A DNA stretch of 64,000 nucleotides from Triglochin maritima (Eukaryota > Streptophyta > Magnoliopsida > Alismatales > Juncaginaceae): positions 31,455,741-31,519,740 of the forward strand of contig OY821782.1 of the NCBI GenBank assembly GCA_963682175.1. Reading direction: 5' to 3'. The position numbers and the translations under genes are program-made. Under the pieces are notes generated by a model. The model was not told where the DNA came from. It worked only from the letters and a program-made list of their open reading frames with translations, and searched no databases. Below are positions 10,280-22,683 of the stretch, in pieces; position 1 is the stretch's first letter, and the number at the start of each line of letters is the position of its first letter.

Positions 10280-11779
10280 ATGGATGGTTACATGGGCGAC
10301 CATCCATATCATTGTTGGGACCAGGATAATTCGCCCTGATATCCCTGACCCATGCAACCTGGGGTGGCTCAGACAAACACCCCGTATGGTTGGGACATTT
10401 TTAATTGTGTCACTGAGCAATCTTTATATTGGGGTAATATATGAGAGGCACCAATTGCTAGACCACCATCTAGTTACGTCGGATCATATTTTGGTCATCA
10501 AACTAAGACATTGCAAGAACCTTTGGCCTCTTTCATGCATGTGGTAGACAACATGAGTGCACCGGTGGCTCCAGTAGCCGTATCGTGTCACTGTTGTGGG
10601 TTGAGTGGTCATGTTTTCGGGGAATGTCCTTATGTTCTCCCAGAGCCTGAGTATGAGCATACATTTTACCAAAATGCTCAATATGATCATTACGCATCCG
10701 CGTACACCCCGAGAGGGATGGATTCGTGGGGAGACAATTCTTATACATCATTTCCACCCCAGTATCCTCCTTCCGAATACCCAGAATTCTACCAACACCC
10801 AACTCCAAATCATTGGTCTCATTCTCAGCCCATCAACACCCAACCCAACAATTTCCCAAATTCTGACTTGAGTCTCACAGTTGACCCCAGACTTGATTCT
10901 TTAGAACAAACCCTCCAACAATTCATGGAAACCACTCAAAATGTAATGAAGTCCACTCAAAATTCCATACAAACTATGGAAATGTATGTGAGCCAAATTA
11001 CACAACAATTAAGTAAACGTGAGGAGGGTGATATTTCTTGTCAGCATGAGGATTTATCTTCTGATATCGAACCACCACCACTTCCACAAATTCAAAACAC
11101 AATATTTCACAGTCAAACTCCTAGTTAGTCTGAAGGACTTGGGGTTTCAATTCACAAACACATGGTGGGGGATTCGATCCAAATTGAGAATAACATGGAC
11201 CAACTTCATTATGAGTCGGCACAAGATTGTGCCTTATCTTTTTGTCCTATAGCCCTTGAGCCATATGATCTTCATGTTGTGCCTCTTAAGGGCTCACCTC
11301 TGGTGGAGCCAGAGCTCCCTAGTACCCTTCATTTCAAACGACCTGATGAGAGTTTGCCTTTCACTATTGTTCCTGATCATCTTGGAAATGATAGAACATC
11401 AAACAACTACATTGCTAATGAGGGTATTAGGAGTTCGCTGGAGGGTACCTTAGGTGAGAGATCCACCTTCTGTTTTCCTGGTGAGTCGGACATCCATAAT
11501 GAGGTTCTTGATCTCGTTCCGACCCACCAGCCTGTTGGTTGGAGAGTTTGGATTGACGATCATAACTTCAGTACCGTAACGGGAGAAACTCTTCTTCCGT
11601 TGCTCCATATTTCCCAAACTCTTGAGAGGTTCAAGCTCTTTCAGTTTGATCCTTTGAATGAGACGCCTTTGCGTCTAATTAATGAACCCCTCCTTTCATC
11701 TTGTGCTCTTTGTGAGGGGGCCCCAAACATGAGTATTCTGGCCCTGCGTGGTGTCATGTTCCGTTTCCAAGTGTATTGA
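10280..11779 (+). pseudogene. Capsid-less, protease-less gag variant of element B
   Basis: Starting at ATG 10280 (MDGYMGDHPYHCWDQ) a single frame runs 1.5 kb with no frameshift but four nonsense codons (three TGA before 10511; TAG at 11126). It keeps a CCHC knuckle (CHCCGLSGHVFGEC), a coiled-coil-like stretch rich in Q/M/T (about 10900-11010) and the post-protease tail with GWRVWIDD ending near RFQVY. The whole capsid and the protease seen in element 1 are absent. F (21357-22683) has the same architecture. The original product may have bound nucleic acid and joined particles of a relative; that is inference. Confidence 0.75.
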
Positions 11780-13408
11780 CCCACTTTTGAGGTTCCCATT
11801 TGATGTCCTATGACAAATGAAGATGGGAACTTATTTTTGTACATAGTTATATTAAAAAAGAAAAAAGAAAAAAAGAGAAGGAAAAAAAGTACAATAAAAG
11901 ACTCCATGAGCGAGCATTGATTGTTGTGGGCCCCAACCCTTGTGTACTTGGGCCCCATTTCTTTCACGTATTTGTATCCCTTCTTTAGCTTCTCACATGC
12001 TTTGAGGGAATTCGGGTTTGTGTCCATCAACATAACTATGAACTTCCCTTTGTACTTCATGTTGGTGAGATCCTTTCTTTTTCATGCATAAATCCATGTA
12101 GTTTCATACTCACATTCATTAAGGACAATGCAAGAAGTAGGTGTGGGGGGTGTTTTACGTGTGTACATAGTCGAGTCTTTTTCCTTTGATTTTGATTTCT
12201 TTTGGGTGTATTGATAGGGTCATGTTAGTGTGCTGCATTTAATATCGATATATCTGCTTGTCATGATCCTTGGGTGACTTGTCTTCTTTAGCTTGCCTAG
12301 TGCTTTAAAATTTGCACATTTCTTTCAAAATCTTCATGTGTTTGCGAAAGAAAATGTTTTGTGGGTTTTGTGTGTGTTTAACATGTGCAAAACCGTTGAG
12401 AGGCAAAGTAAAAAGAAAGCTCCCAAAATTGTCTTGAAGTTGATGCATTAGGATATCTTGTATACCAGCTTTAGGTCTTATCGAGTCGTTAGGATGCACC
12501 ACAGTTTTCCCTCGGGGGGCGAGTAATCATAGGGTTTCAGTACTCAAACATTTAAAGAAGTCCACCCTGAACCTAATGAGTCAATAATTCGTGTCTGTTA
12601 ATATAAGGAAGTTTGTTGTAGTCAATGACCCTTTAAATCTTGTTGTGAGACAATAAGTGTAGGGGTTTTGGTTCATGTGTAGATAAGAAATAAGTGAGTA
12701 GGTGTTCTCTCTTCTCGTACGGCTCCTATCACTCGGGAAATTAGGTCTGAGGGGACTGTGCCTGTGCTTTCGAGTCATTTGACTTGGGATGCACTGATCA
12801 AACTCCCGTTACACGGGTGGTAGGGATTACCCTATGTGGAGATTTGGGGAAAGGTGTACGAGATAGTGTAAGTCCTCATAGGCAATGATACACAAAACCT
12901 GACCCTAGGAGAATGAAACTCTAACTGGTAAGAAAAAGAAACAAAAAAAGAGTAACAAAAGAAACAAACAGGAAAAAAATAGGAATGCAAATAAGAACCT
13001 TAATGGACCTTACACTTTGTATCACTTGAGGATGTTGAGGTTGTCCATGTCTTGCACTTAAGTCCTTAATTAACTTGCACGAATGATTCACTAGGCTAGG
13101 TGTATGGACTGATTACATATATAATGTCGGCCCGTAGGATTACCGCCTCCAATGATCGACAAAATAAGTCCAACAAGTCGAGTGTCTAGACTAAATAATG
13201 CATCTATGTTCAGATTTTGTGGGTATATCCACTGAAAACCCTCAAGAGACAACACTCCTCCTTCGCGACAAGGAGGTTTAACGGCTTGTTGCACGTGCTA
13301 AGTGCAACCGTGATTCCAACGAAAGTGAGTTAGGATTTCTTGTTTTTCGTATGCTTGTCTCTTTCTTTGTTTTGCTCGGGACTAGCAAAAGTTAGGTGTG
13401 GGGGTATT
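11780..13408 (+). other. 3' non-coding module of element B
   Basis: Colinear with 4130-5722. It includes a stem (GTTCCCAT 11792-11799 with ATGGGAAC 11823-11830), a G-rich tract at 12139-12157 and the PPT at 13394-13408. A minus-strand open frame (12060 down to about 11890) aligns with the equivalent one in element 1. Confidence 0.65.
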
Positions 13409-14805
13409 TGATTGACATCATTTCATGCATACATTTGTGTCTTATATGCATTATCTTTCACCTAAAGAATGCTACGTAACGAGTTTTATGTTTGAATTTT
13501 AGAAATAAATAGGTTGGAGGAGAAGAAGCATAAAAGGACCTAAAAGCTGGAAAAAAGACTGATTTGAGAGACTTAGGGACTAAGATGCAAGGGACAAGGA
13601 CCTGAATGTAAGCCCCAAAGGATCAATGAGCAAATGAAGAAACTCCACTCCATCATGAGGAGTATTATGGTAATTTGATTCGGACCGACAGTCCTATAAC
13701 TGAACCGAGTGCACCCCATGTGAAGAATTGAAGAAATAAAGAACATCCGAAAATGGGTCGGACCCAGGAAAAAGTGACCGCCAATTGGCTATCAGTTTGT
13801 GTCCGAATCCGACCCAGTTTCTCCAGGAGATGGGTTATGTGTTTATATGTATTCTGGGAAGGTTTTATTAGTCGCACATCGGGGGATTGTCCCCAATTAC
13901 CTTTTTCTATGGCTATAAATAGAACTCCTCCTCCTTTTGTATTCACGCATTACTCTGTGGCATTCTCTCTACTTGGAGTAAAAACCTTGAAGCAAAAACT
14001 CAAGGTGGAGAAGAATTCTACTTACAATGTGAGTCATGTTAATAAAATAATTTTTCTTAGTTTCTTTTAATATTGTCTTGTCTTTCAATTCTTGCATGCT
14101 TCTATAGTTTAATTTCCTTTCATTTAGCTTCTTTAATATTTATTGTTTGCTTAGTTTAATTGCCTTTCATTAGAATGTTTTGTTTTGTTAAGGTAGTTTG
14201 TAGTGTAATGATTAGTGAGTAGTTACATCCCCTTTGGGGGTGGAATAGATGTTTATGCATGTTATGTAGATGGAATGAATGCTAAACATTGTTGTATGTG
14301 AGAAATGTTAGTATGCTTGTTTGAATTAATGAGAACACTTAACTTGATGGTTTCTGCCATAATGTTTAGGTACATTCCATGCTTGCTTAGGTTCTTAATA
14401 ACAATCTTGTCATGCTCATATTAATCACTTAGGTTAGTGCTTTGAATGATAGGTCTTGCCATGAGGTACTTCTTATGCATTACAAACACTAACTACACTT
14501 GACTTTATTGTATGCATTCTTCACTTCTTATTTCATGTGTACACACACTCCACCCCTTATGGGTTTTCCATTCCTGATTTCTATATTCTTTTATTAGTCG
14601 CTTAATTTTAGTTTGTTTTGTGCGTTCATTTCCTTCCCTGTTGCTACAAGTTTAGTGTAGTTTAGTTTAATCAATCTTTCTCTCCTTTCTTTCTCACTCT
14701 CCTTCGAATTAACCAAAGTCGACACACCTCCCTGTGGATCGACCCGTATTTGTCACTGCTTCAACGCGGTCGTGTACTTGTGGTTATAATTAAAACGATC
14801 AATCA
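13409..14805 (+). repeat. 3' LTR of element B
   Basis: 1397 bp from TGATTGACATC to CGATCAATCA, close in sequence to 7731-9138. The U3 palindrome at 13776 is cut short and its partner deleted. Promoter pair at 13871 (one mismatch) and TATA at 13914. Confidence 0.92.
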
Positions 14806-14810
14806 ATCAC

Positions 14811-14979
14811 CCTTCCCAGTGAAGTGAGAGAGTATGGAGATAAACTGATGCTTAACCTCAAATTTGTTCTCATTCGCCTCTGGCAATACGATGTAAGAAG
14901 GTAGAGCAGTACGACTCGGGTAGCATCGACCGTGAAGGGGAATGGGAACCTCGGGCACGTGTGGTCCACGACACGCCAT
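14811..14979 (-). pseudogene. Gag N-terminus of element C (upstream part)
   Basis: From the ATG at 14979 (MACRGPHVPEVPIPLHGRC) it matches residues 1-70 of the element 1 gag up to HFTGKGD. The frame is then cut by element B and resumes at 7725. An open stretch extends upstream to 15156, as in element 1. Confidence 0.8.
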
Positions 14980-15838
14980 GGTCCCAGGACTGTGTAGGAC
15001 ATGGGACGGGGATGTGTTCGAAAAGTCGACAATCGAAGATAAATAGATGACGTACATCGCCAAACGACCCGCAATGTCTCGTGACCACACTGGCATGCAT
15101 AAAGTTGCGCACCCACACCAGTCAGACGAAAAGTAAAGAAAAGTTTTTTTAAACAACTAATGCAGAATGTGCGTAGAGGAGAAGACGGGAAGACACATAT
15201 GAGAGGGAATGACGCAGGAGAGAAAGGAAGAAGTCCTTATGCTATGGAGGGTAGGTACTCGTAGAAGCACACAAGCAAGCAAGGCTCAAACAACCTAAGG
15301 TCGCTCTAGGTCCTTATAGCTAGACGACACCTAACTGCGAGGTCACGCGGCCTCAACATGCCTCACCTCCTTACGGCGAAGACCACAAAGCCCAACAAGT
15401 GAGCCAAGATCTGGAGATCTCGTCTCTCCTACTATCGACAGAGTGGGCGACGCCGATCAGGCCATGACGGTCGTGATCACTCTCCTAATGCGCCCGAGAT
15501 CCTTAAGGGCCAATGTCTACTTGATTTTAAAGTTAGGCTCTTGATTAGTGTGGTTTTTGGGGCCAAGGAAAAGGTGATGAAATCCCCCACCTTATCTTAT
15601 ACGGCACAACCCCTCCTTAGTAATGTTTTGGAGTCTTAATCTAGAAAGCAACTCTCCAAACAAACGCTCAACTCACACTTGTTTCAATGCAATTCCTCCT
15701 AACTAATGCATGGTCATACAAAGTGCATGAATGAGAGTAGGAAATGTGTACCTTACGCCAGCACTCAAGAACTGAAAGTAAAGCTAAAATAAAAGACAAA
15801 CTACGTGCCTAAGTCGAGTATATGATGCATGACCTAAA
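14980..15838 (-). other. Leader of element C, proximal part
   Basis: Reverse complement of the leader region equivalent to about 290-1138 in element 1, including the conserved CCCACCTTATCTTA block near 15586. Interrupted at 15838 by solo LTR D. No gene. Confidence 0.75.
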
Positions 15839-17375
15839 TGATTGACATCATATCATGCATATATTTGTCTTATATCATTTATTCTTAATCAAAGCAATGC
15901 TACGTAACGAGTTTTATGTTTAAATTTCAGGAATAAAACTAGTTAGAAGATGAGACACAAAAGGACCTAAGAGCAAGAGAAAGGACTGAATTGTGAGATT
16001 TATGGACTGAAATGCAAGAGGAGGGACCCAGATGTAAACCAAAAGGACCAATGAGAAAAACAAAAACTCCACACCATCATGAGGAGTATTTGGAAAATTA
16101 AATTCAGGCCGACACTCAAACAACCGATTCGGATGCACAACACGTATTAAAATGAAGCATTGAGGACAATATACAAATTTAAAGCTAATCAAACAAAACG
16201 TGACCGCCAATTGGCGGCCCATTTTTGTCCAATTTTACTGCGGCTTCTTGTGGTTTTGTTTATCCATTGGTAGTAGTTTCATTAGTCCCACATCGGGGGA
16301 TTGTCCCCGATTACCTTTTTCTAGCACTATATATAGAACTCCTCCTTCTCCTTTGCATTCACCCATTGCTTGGTGGCATTCTCTCTACTTGTAGTAAGCC
16401 TTGGATTAAAAACTCAAGGTGGAGAAGAATGCTACTAGTAATGTGAGTCATTTAATAAAATAATTTTTCATTGTTTTGTTCTCATGTTGTCTCTTTTTAT
16501 GCATGCTTAGCTTAGTCTTTTTTCTTTGATCTTAGGCTAAATTAGTTAGAATGTCTCCTTTCTTCTTTAGTTTAATTACTAGCATAATGTGTAGTGAGTA
16601 AATCCATATTGTGAAGATGATGTTCATATATATTGTGAAGTTTGGATGTTTGATGAATTTTTTATTGTGTAGACTTGCATGTTTTGTATGTTCATTGGGG
16701 TATTTTAATTATCTACATGTTGGGGAATTTGGATGGGTTTTGCCATAAGATTTAGACAATTCTCATGCTTAGTTTTCTCATGTTTATTTACTGAAATTTC
16801 TTGTTGAATATGCTACATGTTAGTTATGTGTTTGTATTTCTGTTTGCTTGATTGATTGATTGAAGAAACTTTATTTGATGGGTTTTGCCATAACATTTAG
16901 ACACCTCCCATACTAACCTTGTTCTTCACATGAGTTTATGGTTTTTGATGAGTCTTGCCATATCCTTATACACTTCTCATGTTGAGCCTAATCTTATGTT
17001 AATCAAGTAATAATTGCTGATAGTTGTGTGAATGGATTGATAGGTTTTGCCACATCTTTAGACACTTCCCATGCATGAAGACACACATGAAACACACACA
17101 CATGCATCATTCATCACTTATTTCACTTCATATGTGCACACACTCCCCCCTTAGGGGTTTCTCTTCTTGATTCTCAATCTTTCGTTGCTTTCTTTCGTAT
17201 TTCCTACTTACTAGTTTAGTGTAGTTAGCTTTAGCATAATCACATCTTTTCTCCCTTTATGCGCCAATTAATATCCGACAAACCAGAGGCTACTCGCCTC
17301 CCTACGGATCGACTCGTACTTGCCACCGCTTCATCGCGGTCGTGCACTTACGGTAATTAATAAAACGTTTAAACA
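15839..17375 (+). mobile_element. Solo LTR D nested in the leader of element C
   Basis: 1537 bp, TGATTGACATC to GTTTAAACA, flanked by perfect CTAAA duplications (15834-15838 and 17376-17380). It contains one palindrome (16202-16219), GTCCCACATCG (16285-16295) and TATATATA (16328). No internal region, so a product of LTR-LTR recombination. Confidence 0.93.
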
Positions 17376-17380
17376 CTAAA

Positions 17381-17747
17381 CAAGCAAGAATGCCTAATCT
17401 TTTGCTTTAGGTTTTATTGGCCAAGTTGATTAAAAGGGGATTGATTATTGATCTGGGGACAAACTACAAAACATGCCAAATTGAGCCCCAGACCACTATA
17501 TCAGATGTGAAAACAAACCAAATAAAGGAGGAGGAAATAGAAGCTCACCGGACTGCCAGTTGGCGGTCTCAGGCCTCGGATTGGCGGTCCAAGTAGCTCT
17601 GCTCTCCTCCAAACTTCTCCTGGTGACGTCCCTTGAGCCTTAGAGTCCCCTGAAGAAAAGAAAACTACTAAACAAAAATTAAATCCACTCAAATCGTCCA
17701 AAGCAGAATCTAGACTGAGCACCTCCCCGGCAACGGCGCCAAAAACT
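17381..17747 (-). other. Leader of element C, distal part, with primer-binding site
   Basis: Reverse complement of the first part of the leader. Palindromes near 17551-17568 and 17573-17589. The primer site, reading TGGCGCCGTTGCCGGGGA on the minus strand at 17741-17724, is a perfect complement of the plant tRNA-Asp 3' end and gives the family its priming type. Confidence 0.85.
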
Positions 17748-20317
17748 TGTTAATCGTTTATATTTACCGCAAGTGTACGGCGTCGGTGAAGACACGGCGA
17801 GTACGGGTCATGTCCAGGAGGAGGTGAGTAGCTTATGGTTGGTACGAAATTAAGTGGCGAATAAAGGGAGAATAGATTTGAGTATGCTAATTTGAGCTGC
17901 ACTAAACTAGTAAGAAGAAATGTGAAAGAAAGCAACTAACGGGATTCAAACTAAACTAAGAGAACTTAATGCAAAGCTAATGATTGACATCATATCATGC
18001 ATATATTTTTGTCTTATATCCTTTATTTTTCGCCTATGCAATGCTACGTAATGAGTTTTATGTTTAAGTTTCAGAAATAAACAGGTTTGAAGAGAAAAGG
18101 CATAAAAGGACCTAAAAGCCAAAAAAAGGACTGAGTTGTGAGACTTGAGGACTAAGATGTAAGCGAGAAGGACCTGAATGAAAGCCCAAAGGACCAATGA
18201 GCAAATGAAGAAATTTCATACCATCATGAGGAGTATTTTGGCAATTCGGGTCGGGCCTAAACTCCAACAACTGCCTTGGGTGCATCAAACCTGAAGACAA
18301 CAACATAGAAAACCCAACCGAAATCCATAGCAGATCCGAGCTATAAAGACCGCCAATTGGCGGTCTAGGACCGCTGATTGGCAGTCAGGTCGGGTCAGCT
18401 CCGGATCCGACACGTTTCAGGCAGATCATGTATTATGGGTGTTTATGTCTATTGATGGTGTTGTATTAGTCCAACATCGGGGGATTGTCCCTAATTAACT
18501 TTTTGTATGACTATAAATAGGACTCTTCACCTTCCATTGTAATGACCGATTGGTTGGTGGCATTCTCTCTACTTGGAGTAAGTCTTGGAGCAAAAACTCA
18601 AGGTGGAGAAGAATGCTACTAGTAATGCCATTAGTCTTATTTCTTTGATCTTAGGCTAAATTAGTTAGAATGTCTCCTTTTTTTCTTTAGTTTAATTGCT
18701 AGCATAATGTGTATTGAGTAGATCCATCCTCATTGGGGGGTGGAGATGATGTTCATATATATTGTGAAGTTTGGATGTTTGATGAATTTTTGATTGTGTA
18801 GACTTGCACGGTTTGTATGTTCATTGGGGGTATTTTAATCACCTACATGTTGGGAAATTTTGATGGGTTTTGCCATAAGATTTAGTCACTTCCCATGATT
18901 AGTTTTCTCATGTTTATTGACTCAAATTTCCTGTTGAATATGCTACATCTTTGTTATGTGTTTATATTTGTATTTGCTTGCTTGATTGATTGAAGAAACT
19001 TTGTTTTGATGGGTTTTGCCATAACATTTAGACACCTCCCACGCTTACCTTTGTTCTTAACATGAGTTTATGGTTTTTGATGAGTCTTTCCATATCTTTA
19101 GACATTTCTCATGCTCAGTCTAATCTTATGTTAATCAAGTAGTAGTTGTCGATACGTTGTGTGAATGGTTTGATAGGTTTTGCCACATCTTTAGACACTT
19201 CTTATGCATGAAGACACACACACACATACATGCTTACATGCATCTTTCATCACTTATTTCACTTCATATGTGCACACACTTCACCCCTTAGGGGTTTCTC
19301 TTTCTGATTTCAAATCTTTTGTGCTTTCTTTCGCATTTCGTACTTATTAGTTTAGTATAGTTTAGCTTTAGCGTAATCACATATTTTTTCCCTTTATTCT
19401 CCATCTGATTTCGGTCATACCAGAGGCATTCAAAATAAAGCATTCATTTTCATTCTTTAATGCATGTATGAACATCATCTTCACCCCCAAAGGGGGGTGG
19501 AACTAATCACTACTCATTAAAAGAAGACAACGAAATTAAGGTAATTAAGATAGGAAAGGGAGACATGATAATTAATTCTACTATGATTAAGACAAATAAA
19601 ACAAGCTAAACAAGCAAGCATTAAAACAAAGACAACATTGAAAAAATTATGAAGAATTATTTTATTTACATGACTCACATTAGAAGTAGCATTCTTATCC
19701 ACCTTGAGTTTTGCTCCAAGGCTTTCTCCAAGTAGAGAATGCCACCAAGCAATGGGTAAATACAAAGGAAGGTGAAGAGTTCTATTTATAGGCATGGAAA
19801 AAGTTAATCCTAGACAATCCCCCGGTATGGGACTACAAGCATACAAAATATGGACTAAATACAACCTAATGTAACACCTCACCAAGGCATGTGTGTTTTG
19901 AGGCAATCTTGCCCGCTGATTGGCGGTCTGGGACCACTAATTAGCGGTTTGTATTTGTCTGATCGGTTCTGGATTTGTTTGGCTTGGTTCTAGCTTGATA
20001 TCTTGGTGTTTGATGAACCCGATTTTGTTGTTGATGGTTGGTCCCAGATTTAATTGCCAAAATACTCCTCATTAAGGTGTGAAGCTTCTTGATTTGCTCA
20101 TTGATCCTTTTGTTTTACATCCAGGTCCTTCTCTCTTTCATCTCAGTCCATAAGTCTTGCAACTTAGTCTTTTTCCTTGCTTTTGAGTTCTTTTTGAATC
20201 TCTTCTTCTCAAACCTATTTATTCCTGAAACTTAAACATGAACTTGTTACATAGAATTGCTTAGACTAAAAATAAAGGATATAAAACACAAATATATGCA
20301 TGATATGATGTCAATCA
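17748..20317 (-). repeat. 5' LTR of element C, interrupted
   Basis: On the minus strand it runs TGATTGACATC (from 20317) to GATTAACA (17748). It is split by LTR E at 17981-19429, with about 350 bp of its own sequence missing at the break. TATA at 19790-19783, degenerate upstream element at 19833-19823, palindromes at 19912-19928 and 19932-19949. Confidence 0.85.
17981..19429 (+). repeat. LTR E, 3'-truncated, inside the LTR of element C
   Basis: Begins TGATTGACATC and carries palindromes (18348-18365, 18369-18386), the upstream element (18469-18479, one mismatch) and TATAAATA (18512). It stops at about 19429, missing the last roughly 110 bp of a full LTR, so no target duplication can be read. 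Confidence 0.82.
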
Positions 20318-20615
20318 GACACCTTCCATGCATCCACGACACTAATGACACCAGTTATGCTTCATGTCAACTACACACATAATCTTAATTTATGCCTAAT
20401 CCAAAGTCCTCATCTGCTAAGTGTTATCTAGTTTGCATTTAGTTAATTTTCGTGTAGTGTAGATTAGGATAAATTAATTCCCTTCTCCATCATTTTTTCC
20501 GATTCAATTACGGAATTAGTTGTGAACCGAACAATCACAATCCTTGTGGACCGACCTGTACTTACCACGTCTTCACCGACGACGTGCACTTGCATTTATT
20601 TAAAACAATCAATCA
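20318..20615 (+). repeat. 5' LTR remnant of element F
   Basis: Only the final part of an LTR, ending AAAACAATCAATCA. The first roughly 1.1 kb is lost at the junction with element C, and 20318-20420 is not clearly matched. Confidence 0.65.
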
Positions 20616-21356
20616 ACCTTGCATGTTTTCGTATTTTCTTTTCTTTATATTTTCTGTTGTCGATTGCTGACGTAAGGTACGTGCGTCTTTCCCTTCTACA
20701 TGCATGGTTAAAGCATGCATTAGTTAGTAAGGTGCATCGGGACAAGTGTGAGGTTAACGTTTGTTTGGAAAGTTGATTGCTAGACTTAAGACTCAAAACA
20801 CTACTAGGGAGGGGTTTTCCTATACAAGATTAGGTGGGGGATTTCATCACCTCTTCCTTCCCCCAAAAATCACACTAATTTAAAGCCCTAATTAAAATCA
20901 AGTGGACATCGGACCTAAGGACTTTGGACGCACTTAGGAGACAATCTCATTCTCAATGTCATGGTGAGAACAACGTTGTTTGCTTAGTTGCATGGAGACT
21001 TTTGGGACCTCCAAGTCTTGACTTTCTTATTCGACTTTGTGACATTCGGTTGGGGGAGGTGAGACATTTGGAAATGTGGAGAGTCGTGGTTAGGCGTCGT
21101 CTAGTCTAAGGACCCATAGCCATTCTAAGCTTGTTTGAGCTGTGTTTGATAGTTTAGGCTTGTACCCGACCCCACTACCCATGCTACTTCTTAAGGCTTC
21201 CTCTCTTCTCACCCGGGTCATCTTCTCCTCTACTTCCATCGTTTGGTTTCCTCCCCCTTTACATTTTCTCCTAGTGTTTTAGGGTTGAGTCGAGCACTTT
21301 AATGCGAACTTGATCTTGTGGTGGTGAGAGTAGTCGATTTGAGAGTGTTATTGTCG
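20616..21356 (+). other. Leader of element F
   Basis: Jumps from the LTR end straight to the GTTGTCGATTGCTGACG block that lies several hundred bases into other leaders; the primer site and palindromes are deleted. No gene. Confidence 0.6.
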
Positions 21357-22683
21357 AGACGGATGGTTACATGGGTGATCATTCATTTCATTATTAGGAC
21401 CATGATCACTCTCCCGTGTGTACCCAACCCATGCATCCTGGGGTGCTTAAGACAAACACCCAAGTGGGGTGGGACAATTTTAATTGTGTAGCTGTGTAGT
21501 CTTTAGATTGAGGTGATATAAGAGAAGCACCAACTGCTAGACAATCATCTAGTTGTGTTGGATCATAAGTTGGTGAACAAATTAAGTCATTACAAGAAAC
21601 TTTGGCCTCTTTCGTGTGTGTGGTAGAGTGTATGACTTAATCGGTGGTTCCAGAAGTCACATCAGAAGATCAGAGTGGTTTATAAGAGGTCAGGTTCGAA
21701 GAGTGTTCGTATGTTCCTCCCAAACTCGAACATGATGTTGCTTTTCCCTGAAGTACTCATTATGACCCATATCCATTCATGTATAACCCAGGGAGGACCA
21801 ATTAATGGGGGAACCATAGAAATACTCAATATCATACATCATGCTCACCCCAGTATTCTCCTCCCGAATACCCAAAATTCTACCAACACCCAACTACCGA
21901 TCACTGGACTCATTCTCAGCCCATGAACACCCAACCCGAAAATTTCAAAAATTCATAAAATTCTGACTTGAGCCGCATAGGTGACCCAGACTTGATTCCT
22001 TAGAACAACCATCCAAACGTTGACAGGCCACTTAAAATTTGATCAAGTCCAATATGAACTCCTTGCAAACTTAGGAAATGCAAGTGAGTCAGTTGGCACA
22101 ATAATTAAGTGAACGTGAGGATGGTGGCCTTTATTGTCAACACGAGGATTCATCTTCTGATATTGAACCACCACCATATCCACAAATTCAAAGCACAATC
22201 TTTCAAAGTCAAACTCCTAGTCAGTTTGAGGGATTTAGGGTTTCAATTCACGAACACTTGGTGGAGGATTCGATCTAAATTGAGAATAAGATTGACCGAC
22301 TTGATTTTGAGTTTGCACAAGATTGTGCCTTATCTTTTTATCTCATGGCCCTTGAGCCACATGATCATAATGTCGTGCCTCAAGGAATTACCTTTGGTGG
22401 AGCAACGACACCCTAATACTTTTATTTTCATAAGAATTGGTGAGGGTATTGGGAGGGTTTCAATGGATATCTTGGGTGAAAGACTCACTTTATGTTCGCC
22501 TAGTGTGTTAGGCAAAAATAACGAGATTCTTGACCTTGTTCCGACACACCAGTCTGTTGGTTGGAGAGTATGGATTGATGATCCTGATTTTAATACTGTA
22601 ATGGGGGAAACTCCTCTTCCATGGCATAGTTGTTGCCAAACTCTTGAAAGGTTCAAGCTATTTCAGTTTGATCATTTGAATTA
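21357..22683 (+). pseudogene. Reduced gag remnant of element F
   Basis: Matches the B gag frame in blocks: GGTTACATGG start region, the proline-rich YPPSEYP equivalent near 21850, the SIHEH/IENKID stretch near 22240, GWRVWIDD near 22560 and LERFKLFQFDHLN near 22640. Several frameshifts and stops; the zinc knuckle is degraded. Like B it has no capsid or protease. Confidence 0.7.

Larger units (their letters stand above)
7731..14805 (+). mobile_element. Complete Athila-like element B inserted in gag of element C
   Basis: 7075 bp: 5' LTR 7731-9138, primer site 9145-9162, leader, reduced gag frame, 3' module, PPT 13394-13408 and 3' LTR 13409-14805. The flanks are GTCAC (7726-7730) and ATCAC (14806-14810), a 5-bp target duplication with one later change, and host gag resumes exactly on both sides. 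Both LTRs keep the promoter pair, but the 3' copy has lost the second U3 palindrome. The element lacks capsid, protease and pol, so it can only have moved with proteins supplied in trans. Confidence 0.92.
7285..20317 (-). mobile_element. Minus-strand Athila-like element C, split by nested insertions
   Basis: Read on the minus strand from 20317: 5' LTR (20317-17748, interrupted by LTR E), tRNA-Asp primer site (17741-17724), leader (interrupted by solo LTR D), gag start (14979), then gag continued at 7725-7285 after the 7-kb insertion of element B. The 3' half is lost at 7284. Removing B and D restores colinearity with element 1. Confidence 0.85.

Noticed and set aside
20318..20420. Independent gene between elements C and F
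   Set aside because: No frame or motif; best explained as the damaged LTR edge of element F.
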